A DNA stretch of 50,878 nt from a bacterium (lineage in GTDB: Bacteria > Vulcanimicrobiota > Vulcanimicrobiia > Vulcanimicrobiales > Vulcanimicrobiaceae): assembly GCA_021778415.1 (NCBI GenBank), contig JAJYCL010000022.1, positions 1 through 50,878 of the forward strand, given 5' to 3'. The position numbers and the translations under genes were made by a program. Shown piece by piece: positions 1 to 8,488 of the stretch. Every line of letters begins with the position of its first letter. Positions within the stretch are counted from its first letter, which is position 1. The notes beneath the pieces were generated by a model. The model ran no database searches and was not told the DNA's origin. It saw only the letters and a program-made list of their open reading frames with translations.

Positions 1-1
1 G

Positions 2-157
2 TCCATCGTGTTGCATCTCTACGGAAAGCACCACGCCGTGGATCGCAGAAAAATGGGCCACTTCACGATGCTTATTGATGCGCCGATCACTGACGCTCAC
101 ATCGCAAAAGCAAAAGCCGCCCACGCCAAACTCAGCTGGGGCCCCCTGTCACCCTGA
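2..157 (+). CDS. purK: PurK C-terminal fragment (5-(carboxyamino)imidazole ribonucleotide synthase)
   Basis: Partial gene; the 5' end lies outside the window. The frame starting at base 2 gives 51 residues with HLYGK near the start and RRKMGHFTMLID, the characteristic end of the ATP-grasp enzyme PurK (usual form HWYGK...RPGRKMGH). PurK carboxylates AIR to N5-CAIR with ATP and bicarbonate in purine synthesis. The last codons (GPLSP, then TGA) are read from the first hairpin repeat, so the repeat supplies the stop codon and about five C-terminal residues. Identification rests on a short but distinctive motif. Confidence 0.85.
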   Translation, partial: SIVLHLYGKHHAVDRRKMGHFTMLIDAPITDAHIAKAKAAHAKLSWGPLSP

Positions 158-191
158 GGAGCGCACGAAGTGCGCGTCTCGAAGGGCCCCT

Positions 192-317
192 GTCACCCTG
201 AGGAGCGCACGACGTGCGCGTCTCGAAGGGCGCGGGCCAATGTTGCACGCTTCGCGTGCTCCGTTTGGATGATGCTTCGAGACGCGATGCTTCGCATCGC
301 TCCTCAGCATGACAGAG
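192..317. repeat. 126-bp composite three-hairpin element, copy A
   Basis: A forward hairpin unit, a conserved middle (CGCGGGCCAATGTTGCACGC onward, itself the hairpin GCACGC-TTC-GCGTGC), then a reverse unit ending TGACAGAG. The same order and length recur at 406-531, 8142-8268 and 8363-8488. It resembles a REP/BIME-type or MITE-like non-coding element; the mobilising enzyme is not in the window. Confidence 0.85.
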
Positions 318-405
318 GCATGACAGATGCATGACCTCAGCATGACAGAGGTTGCGCATCGCTTCTCGTGCACGACAGAAGATTTGTCACCCTTAGGAGC
401 GCTCT

Positions 406-531
406 GTCACCCTGAGGAGCGCACGTAGTGCGCGTCTCGAAGGGCGCGGGCCAATGTTGCACGCTTCGCGTGCTCCGTTTAGTTGATGCTTCGAGACGCG
501 ATGCTTCGCATCGCTCCTCAGCATGACAGAG
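406..531. repeat. 126-bp composite three-hairpin element, copy B
   Basis: Same architecture and length as the copy at 192-317. The forward-unit stem here is GCAC-GTA-GTGC instead of GCAC-GAC-GTGC, a loop change only. It is followed by a further reverse unit that reaches 596, next to the stop codon of the glycosyltransferase. Confidence 0.85.
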
Positions 532-602
532 GCTTTGCATCACTCCTCGTGCTTCGAGACGCGATGCTTCGCATCGCTCCTCAGCATGACAGAGGCGGAG
601 AG

Positions 603-1748
603 TTATTGGAGGGTGCGGGGTTTTGGGGGGATGTCGGTGTAGGCCATGGGGCGGTCCCACCAGTCGTGGCTGCGCCAGGAAAGCATTTCGGCTGTTGGTG
701 GGGGCGGGATTTTCTGGGTGAGCGCGGCCTCATATGCGAGTAGATAGCGATCGATCATCGCAGCGGTGGAAAAATGATTGGCAACGTGTTCGCGGCAGGC
801 TTGGCGATCAAGCGTTGCGAGGCGCGGAATTGCAGCGATGGCTGCATCGTCGTCGTCGCAGAGAATGCCCGTGACACCATCGACGACGATCTCGGGAATT
901 GATCCCATGCGTGCGCCGAGAATCGGCGTGCCGCAGGCCATCGCTTCAATTAACACAAGGCCGAAACGCTCGGGGCGCGTGGTAAGATGCACCAGCGCTA
1001 ATGCACCGGATAGTAACTCGTTGCGGGCTTCGTGTTGCACGGCGCCGATAAATTGCACCGCATCGCCATCGATCTCCGGTGCAATGCATTCATCGAAATA
1101 CGTCGCGTCATGCGGAATGCCGGCCAGCACAATGCGCACCCCCGCACGCTTAGCGGCGGCGATAGCGCGATGCGCACCTTTTTCGGGATGAAAGCGACCG
1201 AGAAAGACGAGATACTCACCCGGAACGGATGAAAACGAAAAGCGCGAGACATCTACGCCGTTGTACGTTGTGCCAAGATACGATAGCCCGGGATCGCGAT
1301 CGGCGTCGCTGATCGAACAGAAGAAGCTACGTCGTGCTCCCGCGTAATACGCTGCTAAAATCTGCGGCGAAGAAAAGCCGTGAATCGTGGTGATCATCGG
1401 CGGCGCTTTCGTCGCCAGCGCATACGTGAGCGGCTTCCAATCGAGATTATTATGAATGAGATCGAATTCGCTCGCGCGCGCGAAGAGTTCGCCGATATGA
1501 ATGGCGGTAAAAATATCGCCGTTGAGGCCGGGATCTTCTTCGATGCCGACGGGAACGACCGACGAAATTTTGCCGTCGAATCCGGCGTTACCGGTTGCAA
1601 ATAGGGTGACATCGAGGCCGCGACGTTGCATGCCGTCGGCGATATCGAACGCGACTTGTTCCCATGGACCGTATCCCGGCGGCGGGCAAGGCCAAGAGAT
1701 CGGTGCGAGCAGCGCGACGCGGAGGCCGCGCAGCGTCTCAGTCGACAA
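603..1748 (-). CDS. GT4-family glycosyltransferase
   Basis: Retaining GT-B glycosyltransferase, probably transferring a sugar from a nucleotide or phospho-sugar donor to a surface or small-molecule acceptor. The N-terminal Rossmann half begins RVALLAPISWPCPPPGYGPWE, the glycine-rich acceptor-side loop usual in this subgroup. The C-terminal half has FLGRFHPEKG and ERFGLVLIEAMACGTPILG, which holds the E-x7-E donor-site signature. No ATG lies near the conserved start. A TTG at 1748 is chosen, giving 381 aa and an 11-nt overlap with the upstream amidohydrolase; reading further upstream would overlap that gene much more. The acceptor is unknown. It is the last gene of the minus-strand run that starts at liuC, and its stop codon touches the repeat cluster. 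Confidence 0.8.
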   Translation of the reverse strand: MSTETLRGLRVALLAPISWPCPPPGYGPWEQVAFDIADGMQRRGLDVTLFATGNAGFDGKISSVVPVGIEEDPGLNGDIFTAIHIGELFARASEFDLIHNNLDWKPLTYALATKAPPMITTIHGFSSPQILAAYYAGARRSFFCSISDADRDPGLSYLGTTYNGVDVSRFSFSSVPGEYLVFLGRFHPEKGAHRAIAAAKRAGVRIVLAGIPHDATYFDECIAPEIDGDAVQFIGAVQHEARNELLSGALALVHLTTRPERFGLVLIEAMACGTPILGARMGSIPEIVVDGVTGILCDDDDAAIAAIPRLATLDRQACREHVANHFSTAAMIDRYLLAYEAALTQKIPPPPTAEMLSWRSHDWWDRPMAYTDIPPKPRTLQ

Positions 1749-2901
1749 GCGTTCCGGCTTTATAGACGGCAAGCGGTTTTGCGAGAATGCGTATATCCTT
1801 GGCGAAATCGTCATCGAGCAGGAGCAGATCGGCCGGCATTCCGGGTGAGAGAATGCCCGTGCCAAGGCCGATAAGTTCACCCGCAACGCCAGTGGCTGCG
1901 TGTAACGCTTCGCGCGGCGTCATGCCGAGAAGTGTCTGCATCAATTCAATTTCATACGCATAATTTTCGTGCAGGTTATACGGTGTGCCAGCGTCAGAGC
2001 CGCCCGCGATTTTGACGCCGGCGCGATACGCGCGTGCAATATTCACGCGCATCTCTTCGGCAACCGTTTGTGCCTTGGCCACGGCCCACGCCGGCTGTAA
2101 GCCTTCGGCCACATGTTCGAGCATACACGTCGGCGCGGTCAGCGTTGGTACCAGATACGATCCTGATGCTTTGAAGAGTTCGATCGCTTCATCATCGAGC
2201 ATGTGACCGTGTTCGACGGAATCGATGCCGCCGCGGAGTGCGTTCTTGATGCCAAGCGTACCAATCGCGTGCGCAGCGGCGCGCAAGCCGTGGCGATGTG
2301 CTTCATCGATGCCGGCAGAAAGTTCGTCCGGCGTGAGTTGTGCGTTGCCGGGAACGGCGCCTTGGGTGAGCACGCCGCCCGTCGCAATAAATTTCACGCA
2401 CGTTGCTCCGGCGAGTAGTTGCTCGCGTACCGCTTTGCGCGCTTCCCATGGCGAATCGACTTGCCGACCGATAAACCAGCCGTGCCCCCCGGTCATGCAG
2501 ATCACCGCACCGGCCGTACTTATTCGCGGCCCGGGAATGGCGCCGCGGTTCACGGCGGCGGCAACGCTTTGCGCGACGCCGCCCGAGCATCCAAGATCGC
2601 GAACCGTCGTTACGCCTGCGCGTACGGATTTGCGCGCGTTTGCGACCGCAGCAATGACTCGATCATTGGGAGTCGCTTTCGACCAGGCATCTTGCGATGC
2701 GGCTTCTCCGCTCGCTTCAAGATGCACGTGCGCGTTAACGAGCCCCGGGACGACGCAAGCAGCAGCGCGATCGTACGCGCCGCCCTCGGATGCCGCTGTG
2801 ATCGACTCGATTTTTCCCTCGGCGAAGGTAATAACAACATCGCGTTTCGGCTCGGCGAGTGTCCCATCATAGAATATTCCGGCGCGAATCACCGTGCGCA
2901 T
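1738..2901 (-). CDS. Amidohydrolase, Xaa-Pro dipeptidase/imidazolonepropionase-like
   Basis: A 387-aa metal-dependent hydrolase of the amidohydrolase superfamily. Visible metal and catalytic motifs, in order, are VNAHVHLE (first His pair), CVKFIATGG (probable carboxylated Lys), AAHAIG and SVEHG (His ligands) and AGGSDAGTPY (catalytic Asp). The C-terminal GMPADLLLLD is the usual closing strand of the small beta domain. This pattern matches the cytosolic prolidase-like branch acting on Xaa-Pro or N-acyl amino acids; the exact substrate cannot be read from sequence. Its ATG overlaps the liuE stop by one base (TAATG), so it is probably translated with the leucine-degradation genes and may feed amino acids to them. 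Confidence 0.85.
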   Translation of the reverse strand: MRTVIRAGIFYDGTLAEPKRDVVITFAEGKIESITAASEGGAYDRAAACVVPGLVNAHVHLEASGEAASQDAWSKATPNDRVIAAVANARKSVRAGVTTVRDLGCSGGVAQSVAAAVNRGAIPGPRISTAGAVICMTGGHGWFIGRQVDSPWEARKAVREQLLAGATCVKFIATGGVLTQGAVPGNAQLTPDELSAGIDEAHRHGLRAAAHAIGTLGIKNALRGGIDSVEHGHMLDDEAIELFKASGSYLVPTLTAPTCMLEHVAEGLQPAWAVAKAQTVAEEMRVNIARAYRAGVKIAGGSDAGTPYNLHENYAYEIELMQTLLGMTPREALHAATGVAGELIGLGTGILSPGMPADLLLLDDDFAKDIRILAKPLAVYKAGTLVD

Positions 2902-3806
2902 TATGCGTTCGCTGCCTCGAGTGCCGTGTACACTCGGCTCTCGATGGGATGCCCAAGTCGCGAAGCTATAAACCGCGACGCTGCGCGAATTTTTGCGAGA
3001 TCGATGCCGGTATGAATGCCCATCGTATGCAGCATGTAGAGCACATCTTCCGTGCCGACATTCCCCGTCGCTCCCGGTGCGTAGGGGCAGCCACCGAGGC
3101 CGCCTGCCGACGAATCGAAGCGATGCACGCCCAATTGCAGTGCTGCGTAGATATTCGCAAGCGCCGTTCCGCGCGTATCATGAAAATGGAGTGCAACGGC
3201 TTCTGATCCGAATTCGCGAAGCAGTGGGGCTGCGATCTCTTCCACTTGGTTTGGCACGCCAACGCCGATCGTGTCACCGATGGAGAGCTCATCGCATCCC
3301 ATGGTCATTAATTCGCGGGCGAGTTGCGTCACCGTATGCGGGGTAATTTCATCACCGAATGGCGATCCGAACGCCGTAGAAATATAGCCGCGTACATGTA
3401 CGCCGTCCCGTTTTGCCGCAATGACGACATCGCGAAACGTTTCAAGAGATTCTTGAATCGTCATATTGATATTGCGTCGCGTGAATTCTTCGGATGCTGC
3501 GGTGAAAACAGCAATGGCATCGGCGCCGGCGGCGCGCGCTCGCTGGTATCCTTTGATGTTCGGAACGAGAACGGGGTAGCGAACTCCGGGACGTCTCTCA
3601 ATACGCGCAAAGACTTCCGCTGCATCGGCGAGTTGTGGAATCGCTTTCGGATTGACAAACGAGGTGACTTCAATCTCGGTAAGCCCGGTCTGCGAGAGCA
3701 GATCGATATAGGCGATCTTGTCGTCGGTGGAGACTAATCGTGTTTCGTTTTGCAGGCCGTCGCGCGGCCCCATCTCACAGAGCGTGACGCGTTTTGGGAG
3801 TGCCAT
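2901..3806 (-). CDS. liuE: Hydroxymethylglutaryl-CoA lyase
   Basis: A 301-aa TIM-barrel HMGL-like enzyme. It cleaves 3-hydroxy-3-methylglutaryl-CoA to acetyl-CoA and acetoacetate, the last step of leucine catabolism. The N-terminal EMGPRDGLQNE carries the catalytic Arg/Asp and the metal-binding region. SIGDTIGVGVP, LHFHDTRG (metal His pair) and SSAGGLGGCPYAPGATGN (mobile loop with the catalytic Cys) are all present, and the length is normal. It sits 3 nt downstream of the biotin carboxylase gene, which fits one transcript. The name mvaB is also in use for this enzyme. Confidence 0.93.
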   Translation of the reverse strand: MALPKRVTLCEMGPRDGLQNETRLVSTDDKIAYIDLLSQTGLTEIEVTSFVNPKAIPQLADAAEVFARIERRPGVRYPVLVPNIKGYQRARAAGADAIAVFTAASEEFTRRNINMTIQESLETFRDVVIAAKRDGVHVRGYISTAFGSPFGDEITPHTVTQLARELMTMGCDELSIGDTIGVGVPNQVEEIAAPLLREFGSEAVALHFHDTRGTALANIYAALQLGVHRFDSSAGGLGGCPYAPGATGNVGTEDVLYMLHTMGIHTGIDLAKIRAASRFIASRLGHPIESRVYTALEAANA

Positions 3807-3809
3807 AAC

Positions 3810-5756
3810 TTAGGAGACCTCACCGATCTCGGCGAGCGTTGCACCACCGGTCACAAGATCACCCTCGCGCACGAAAAGTTTTGTGAGCGTACCGGCCAGC
3901 GGCGTCTCGATGCGATGTTCCATTTTCATCGCTTCAAGAACTAAAACCAGCGCACGCGCTTCGAGTGTATCGCCCTCGCGCACGGCGATTTTTGCGATCT
4001 TTCCAGGCATGGGTGCGGTCAAACGGCCGTGCCCGCCGCTGCTTCCCCCGCCGATGCCATCGGCTTGCGATGACGGTGGCGGAAGATACGAGAGCGTATA
4101 GGAAGCGCCATGATAGCCGATGTGCAACGTGCCATCATCGGCAAAGGCAACGCGACCGGTGATGCGTTCACCGGCGAAGGTAATCGTGAATGGTGCATCG
4201 GTGTGCACGATGCGAAGTTCGCCATTGACGGAGCCGGACAGTAGCCATGCACCGTCATCGGCACGGTCGGCCGTGCAGACGAGATGCTGCTCGCCGCTGC
4301 GCAGATGCAGCGGAAGGCCGACCGACGCAACGCGCCATGGCGCAATGTTTGCCGCTAAAAGCGCCGCACAGGCAAGCGCCGTTACTTCGTTTGGCATGGT
4401 CGCTCGTGTGAATTGCGCATCGTCGATGTACCGACCGAGAAAACTCGTCGTCGTTTCGCCCGCGGCGAAAGCCGGGCTGGCAGCGATTGCGCGCAATAAT
4501 GGAAGATTGGATTTGATTCCAACGATCTCAAAATCGGCAAGCGCACCTTGTAAACGCGTGACCGCATGCGCACGATCGCTGCCGAATACAATTAATTTTG
4601 CCAGCATGGAATCGTAGTACACGCCGATCTCACTCCCGGTCGTTACGCCGGAATCGACGCGAATGCCGGGGCCTTCCGGTGCATGCCAATCGTGGATTTC
4701 ACCGATGCTCGGGAGCATATCGCGCGCCGGATCTTCGGCGTTGATACGCGTTTCAATTGCCCAACCGCGCGGCGTAATCTGTTCCTGCGTAAACGGTAAT
4801 TGTTCACCGTCCGCGATGCGCAGTTGCAGATGCACGAGATCGACACCGTAGACGAGTTCGGTGACGGGATGCTCGACTTGCAAGCGCGCGTTCATTTCGA
4901 GAAAATAAAACGAGCCATCGGTATCGAGCATGAATTCTGCCGTACCGGCGTTGATATACCCCACACTCTTGGCTGCGCGGACGGCGGCTGCGCCCATGCG
5001 CTCGCGCAGGTCCGGCGTCATCACCGAGGACGGTGCCTCTTCGACGACTTTTTGGTGGCGACGCTGAATCGAACATTCGCGTTCGCCCAAGTGGACGATG
5101 TTGCCATGGGCATCGGCGAGAATTTGAAACTCAATGTGCCGCGGATCGACGAGATAGCGTTCGAGCAAAACGGCATCGTCGCCAAACGAGGCGAGTGCTT
5201 CGCGTTTTGCGGCTGCGAGCGCATCATCGAATTCTTCGATGCGCGCAACGACACGCATGCCGCGGCCGCCGCCGCCGGCACTGGCTTTGATGAGCAGCGG
5301 AAATCCGACGTGTTCTGCGGCCTTTTTCAGCGCCGCCGACGTTTGTTCGGCACCGTCGTATCCTGGAATCGTCGGCACATCGGCTTGCCGTGCGCGATGT
5401 TTGGCTTCAATTTTGCTGCCCATTGCCGCCATCGCCGATGGTGGTGGTCCGACGAAAATCAGTCCGGCGTCAAGCACGGCTTGCGCGAACGGTGCGCGCT
5501 CGGAGAGAAATCCATAGCCGGGATGAATAGCATCGGCACGCAAGGTCGCGGCCGCTGCAATCACCGCATCGCCGCGCAAATAGGATTCCGTCGCCGGCGG
5601 TGGGCCGATGCACACGGCGTCATCCATAAAGCGTAAAAAATACGCGTTGCTATCGGCTTCGCTATAGACTCCGACGGGCGAGATCCCCATTTCGCGCGCA
5701 CCGCGTGCGATGCGGACGGCGATTTCACCGCGGTTGGCAATGAGCAGTCGTTTCAC
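3810..5756 (-). CDS. liuD: Methylcrotonyl-CoA carboxylase, biotin carboxylase/BCCP alpha subunit
   Basis: A 648-aa biotin-dependent carboxylase alpha chain. The biotin carboxylase domain covers about residues 1-445: LIANRGEIAVRI, HPGYGFLSE, the glycine-rich ATP-grasp loop KASAGGGGRGMR, ERECSIQRRHQK and EMNARLQVEHPVTE. A BT-like linker follows, then a C-terminal biotinyl domain with EAMKMEH (biotinylated Lys). The start is GTG, overlapping the liuC stop (GTGA). Acetyl-, propionyl- or geranyl-CoA carboxylase alpha chains look alike. The methylcrotonyl assignment rests on the adjacent liuC and liuE genes and on a matching beta subunit at 24071-25654. Confidence 0.9.
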   Translation of the reverse strand: MKRLLIANRGEIAVRIARGAREMGISPVGVYSEADSNAYFLRFMDDAVCIGPPPATESYLRGDAVIAAAATLRADAIHPGYGFLSERAPFAQAVLDAGLIFVGPPPSAMAAMGSKIEAKHRARQADVPTIPGYDGAEQTSAALKKAAEHVGFPLLIKASAGGGGRGMRVVARIEEFDDALAAAKREALASFGDDAVLLERYLVDPRHIEFQILADAHGNIVHLGERECSIQRRHQKVVEEAPSSVMTPDLRERMGAAAVRAAKSVGYINAGTAEFMLDTDGSFYFLEMNARLQVEHPVTELVYGVDLVHLQLRIADGEQLPFTQEQITPRGWAIETRINAEDPARDMLPSIGEIHDWHAPEGPGIRVDSGVTTGSEIGVYYDSMLAKLIVFGSDRAHAVTRLQGALADFEIVGIKSNLPLLRAIAASPAFAAGETTTSFLGRYIDDAQFTRATMPNEVTALACAALLAANIAPWRVASVGLPLHLRSGEQHLVCTADRADDGAWLLSGSVNGELRIVHTDAPFTITFAGERITGRVAFADDGTLHIGYHGASYTLSYLPPPSSQADGIGGGSSGGHGRLTAPMPGKIAKIAVREGDTLEARALVLVLEAMKMEHRIETPLAGTLTKLFVREGDLVTGGATLAEIGEVS

Positions 5757-6532
5757 TTGGCAAACTCCGCGGTACGACGTTCGAGAAATGCGCGCAGGCC
5801 CTCTTGGCCTTCCGGCGTGGTGCGTTGCGTTGCGATGCGATTCGCCGTGAGCGGTTTGCTTGCGTCATACTCGGCGGCGAGCACATCGGTGATCAGTTGC
5901 TTTGCCGCGCGCACCGCATTGGGGCCGGCGCTTTTGATTTCGCCCAGAATACGGATGATCGCTGCGTCGAGTGCGGCAGCAGGCACCACTTCATGCACCA
6001 AGCCGATTTCTTTTGCGCGATAAGCCGTAAAGCGTTCGCCGGTGAGAAAAAGTGCGCGAGCGTGCGTCGCACCGATTTTTGCCAGGACAAACGGTGAGAT
6101 TACCGCCGGAATGATGCCGAGTTTGGTTTCCGTGAAGCCGAATATTGCGTCGTCGGTGGAGACGACGATATCGCAGACGGCGGCTAACCCCGCACCGCCA
6201 CCTAACGCAGCGCCGTGAATGCGCGCGATGACGGGTTTTCCGCAGCGGTCGATGGCGCGGAACATCTCGGACATCGCCATTGCATCACCGACATTTTGTT
6301 CGCGCGTGAGTTCGAGCGACGCGCGCATCCACTGCACATCGGCGCCTCCGCAAAAGACTTTGCCTTCGCCGGAAAGGATAATGGCGCGCACGTGCTCATC
6401 GGCGTCAAGTTCCGTGAAGATGCGATGCACCTCGCGAATGACTTCATCGTTAAAGGCATTGCGGACATCGGGACGGGCAAGGCGCACATGCGCGATGGTG
6501 CCATCGATCGTACAAGATACGGCGGTTGTCAT
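5753..6532 (-). CDS. liuC: Methylglutaconyl-CoA hydratase (enoyl-CoA hydratase family)
   Basis: A 259-aa crotonase-fold protein that probably hydrates 3-methylglutaconyl-CoA to HMG-CoA between the carboxylase and the lyase. Motifs: RLARPDVRNAFND at the N-terminus, GKVFCGGADVQWM (CoA and oxyanion loop), RIHGAALGGGAGLAAVCDIV and FTETKLGIIPAVISPF (catalytic region). The ATG at 6532 starts the conserved sequence; an in-frame extension to 6931 would run into the divergent cytochrome gene and has no family similarity. It is the first gene of the minus-strand run, so the promoter should lie in the 54-bp divergent gap 6533-6586. The substrate is inferred from context. Confidence 0.88.
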   Translation of the reverse strand: MTTAVSCTIDGTIAHVRLARPDVRNAFNDEVIREVHRIFTELDADEHVRAIILSGEGKVFCGGADVQWMRASLELTREQNVGDAMAMSEMFRAIDRCGKPVIARIHGAALGGGAGLAAVCDIVVSTDDAIFGFTETKLGIIPAVISPFVLAKIGATHARALFLTGERFTAYRAKEIGLVHEVVPAAALDAAIIRILGEIKSAGPNAVRAAKQLITDVLAAEYDASKPLTANRIATQRTTPEGQEGLRAFLERRTAEFAK

Positions 6533-6586
6533 AGGTTCGCCCGGTTTCTCGTCGTGAACCGGGGCCGCCTGGGAGGCGTAGTGAAG

Positions 6587-7393
6587 ATGAAGACAATGGG
6601 AAAAGATATTTATCGCTACGCCGTCGCGACGCGTCTGGCACACTGGCTCTGGGTGCTGGCTTTTGCCGTCCTGGTCTCGACCGGGCTGCAGATTTTCATG
6701 GCGGCACCCTATCTTGATGCCTCCGACCAATCCAATCCCGCCCGGCGCGTGCTCTCGATTCAATCCCCAAGCGATGGCGTGGGCACGACGACCGTCCTCG
6801 GACACACGTTTGTGACCACCGGATGGCTGGGCTGGACGGATGACGGCATGGGCGGACGATCGGCGCGTGCCTTTCCCGGCTGGATCACGATTCCGGCTTA
6901 TCAAGATCTCGCCGACGGTCGCCGCTGGCATCTCTTCTTTGCCTGGGCGCTGGTGATCGGTTGGTTCACGTGGCTTATCTCATCGGCAATCAAGGGCAAT
7001 CTCCAGGAGATGGTCTTGCGTCCGCGAGATGTGCCGAAACTCTGGCCGATGCAAGCGTATTATCTTCGTTTGCGTAAGGAGCCGCCACCGCACGGGACCT
7101 ATAATCCGTTGCAGAAGGCGGCGTATACGAGTGTTGCGTTTCTTCTTTTTCCGCTAGTGATTCTCACTGGCTTAACCCTGTCGCCGGGGATCGATGCGAG
7201 TTTCGGCTGGCTCACCTGGCTCTTCGGCGGGCGCCAATTTGCGCGGCTGTGGCATTTTGTTGCGATGGGCGGGTTGATCGGATTTTGTGTCGTGCATACG
7301 TTTCAAGTTGCCACGCAGGGCATCGTGCAGCAGATGCGCTCGATGATCACCGGGAACTATCGTTTGCGCGACCACGAGGGAGTAGGGCCATGA
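6587..7393 (+). CDS. Membrane cytochrome b (b561/Ni-hydrogenase-type) subunit
   Basis: A 268-aa integral membrane protein with four main hydrophobic helices and four well-placed His: RLAHW, RRWHLF, RLWHFV and VVHTF. This is the pattern for two b hemes in the PF01292 cytochrome b family, which moves electrons between a periplasmic redox enzyme and the quinone pool. The ATG at 6587 follows GGGAGG at 10 nt; a GTG at 6581 is an alternative. Its stop overlaps the start of the molybdoenzyme (ATGA), so the two are presumably one membrane-anchored oxidoreductase, analogous to but not the same as YedY/YedZ. Confidence 0.85.
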   Translation: MKTMGKDIYRYAVATRLAHWLWVLAFAVLVSTGLQIFMAAPYLDASDQSNPARRVLSIQSPSDGVGTTTVLGHTFVTTGWLGWTDDGMGGRSARAFPGWITIPAYQDLADGRRWHLFFAWALVIGWFTWLISSAIKGNLQEMVLRPRDVPKLWPMQAYYLRLRKEPPPHGTYNPLQKAAYTSVAFLLFPLVILTGLTLSPGIDASFGWLTWLFGGRQFARLWHFVAMGGLIGFCVVHTFQVATQGIVQQMRSMITGNYRLRDHEGVGP

Positions 7394-8130
7394 ATCGCAA
7401 GCTATTTCTTGCTTCGACGATGTCATCCGCATTGGTGGCATGTTCGCCGATCGGAACCGCGCTCAATAATAACGCGGAATTTCATAAGCTGTTGAGTGCG
7501 CCGCAGGGCTTGGATCATGCAATCATCGGGACGCGCGGACTCGCACGTGAATATCGCGATGCCGATGTGATGCGCGATTTCCCGCTGACCGGATTGCCGA
7601 CTCCGACGGATTCATCGTATGCAGAGTTGCTTGCATCGCATTTCGCCGGCTATGCATTGATTGTCGATGGCGCGGTGGCGAATCCGCAGAAGTTTTCGTT
7701 GGATCGCCTGGCAAAAATGCAACGCGTTGCGCAAATCACGCGCCACGATTGCGTAGAAGGCTGGAGCGCGGTCGGCAAGTGGGCGGGCGTTCGTCTGCGT
7801 GACGTTCTTGCCGTTGTCCGTCCCCTGCCCACGGCACGGTTTGCGATTTTTCATTGCATGGATCGCGATGATCAGGGGACGCCTTATTACGAATCCTTGG
7901 ATATGCACGAGGCCATGCACCCGCAAGCCTTGCTCGCCACGAGTCTCAACGATGCGCCGCTCACCGCCGATCACGGCGCGCCAGTGCGTCTGAAAGTGCC
8001 AACGCAACTCGGGTATAAAAGCGCCAAGTGGGTCGCGAGAATCGAGTTCGCAGCAACGTTTGCCTCGCTTTACGGCGGTAAGGGCGGCTACTGGGAAGAC
8101 CAAGGCTACGAATGGTACGCCGGCATTTAG
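7390..8130 (+). CDS. Sulfite-oxidase-fold molybdopterin oxidoreductase, lipoprotein-like
   Basis: A 246-aa protein with the SUOX Mo-cofactor domain. RHDCVEGWSAVG holds the Mo-ligating Cys (C121), and GAPVRLKVPTQLGYKSAKW is the conserved cofactor-binding segment. The N-terminus MNRKLFLASTMSSALVAC looks like a lipoprotein signal with Cys at residue 18, and RKLFL resembles a Tat motif with Lys in place of the second Arg. The family normally needs Tat export because the cofactor is inserted in the cytoplasm. It overlaps the cytochrome b gene, its likely electron acceptor. The substrate is unknown; MsrP-like sulfoxide reduction or oxidation of a sulfur compound are both possible. Confidence 0.82.
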   Translation: MNRKLFLASTMSSALVACSPIGTALNNNAEFHKLLSAPQGLDHAIIGTRGLAREYRDADVMRDFPLTGLPTPTDSSYAELLASHFAGYALIVDGAVANPQKFSLDRLAKMQRVAQITRHDCVEGWSAVGKWAGVRLRDVLAVVRPLPTARFAIFHCMDRDDQGTPYYESLDMHEAMHPQALLATSLNDAPLTADHGAPVRLKVPTQLGYKSAKWVARIEFAATFASLYGGKGGYWEDQGYEWYAGI

Positions 8131-8141
8131 CCGCCCCGTCC

Positions 8142-8268
8142 GTCACCCTGAGGAGCACGCGAAGCGTGCGTCTCGAAGGGCCGCCCGGAAATGTTGCACG
8201 CTTCGCGTGCTCCGTTTTGATGATGCTTCGAGACGCGATGCTTCGCATCGCTCCTCAGCATGACAGAG
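8142..8268. repeat. 127-bp composite three-hairpin element, copy C
   Basis: Forward unit, middle hairpin (GCACGC-TTC-GCGTGC) and reverse unit, as in copies A and B. The linker after the forward unit differs slightly (CCGCCCGGAAATGTTG). It begins about 12 bp after the stop codon of the molybdoenzyme gene. Confidence 0.85.
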
Positions 8269-8362
8269 TGTCGCATCGCTCCTCAGCATGACAGGGAGCT
8301 GTCACCCTGAGCCCTTCGACTCGCTTCGCTCGCTCAGGATGACATCGTCTCAAAGGGCCCCC

Positions 8363-8488
8363 GTCACCCTGAGGAGCACGCGAAGCGTGCGTCTCGAAGG
8401 GCGCGGGCCAATGTTGCACGCTTCGCGTGCTCCGTTGTGATGATGCTTCGAGACGCGATGCTTCGCATCGCTCCTCAGCATGACAGAG
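8363..8488. repeat. 126-bp composite three-hairpin element, copy D
   Basis: Same order of forward unit, CGCGGGCCAATGTTG middle and reverse unit as the other three copies. Its right end runs directly into the 28-bp tandem array, which is an amplification of the reverse-unit terminus. Confidence 0.85.

Larger units (their letters stand above)
146..598. repeat. Hairpin repeat cluster 1
   Basis: The 445 bases between purK and the glycosyltransferase are almost wholly repeat. The basic unit is about 41 bp: GTCACCCTGAGGAGC, a variable small stem-loop, then GCGTCTCGAAGGG. In the opposite orientation it reads CTTCGAGACGC, stem-loop, GCTCCTCAGCATGACAG. Forward units lie at about 147-187, 192-230 and 406-445, with a decayed piece near 385-402. 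Reverse units end near 317, 531 and 594. Two 126-bp composites (192-317 and 406-531) are contained here. No gene is supported; the ORFs in this stretch are repeat translations. Confidence 0.9.

Noticed and set aside
132-743. Several 60-107-aa reading frames in the first repeat cluster on both strands
   Set aside because: They translate the hairpin repeats themselves and repeat the same peptide text. None has a ribosome site or family match.
4800-5636. 278-aa reading frame opposite liuD
   Set aside because: It lies entirely inside a clear biotin carboxylase gene, and its sequence shows no domain. It is an antisense shadow of a GC-rich gene.
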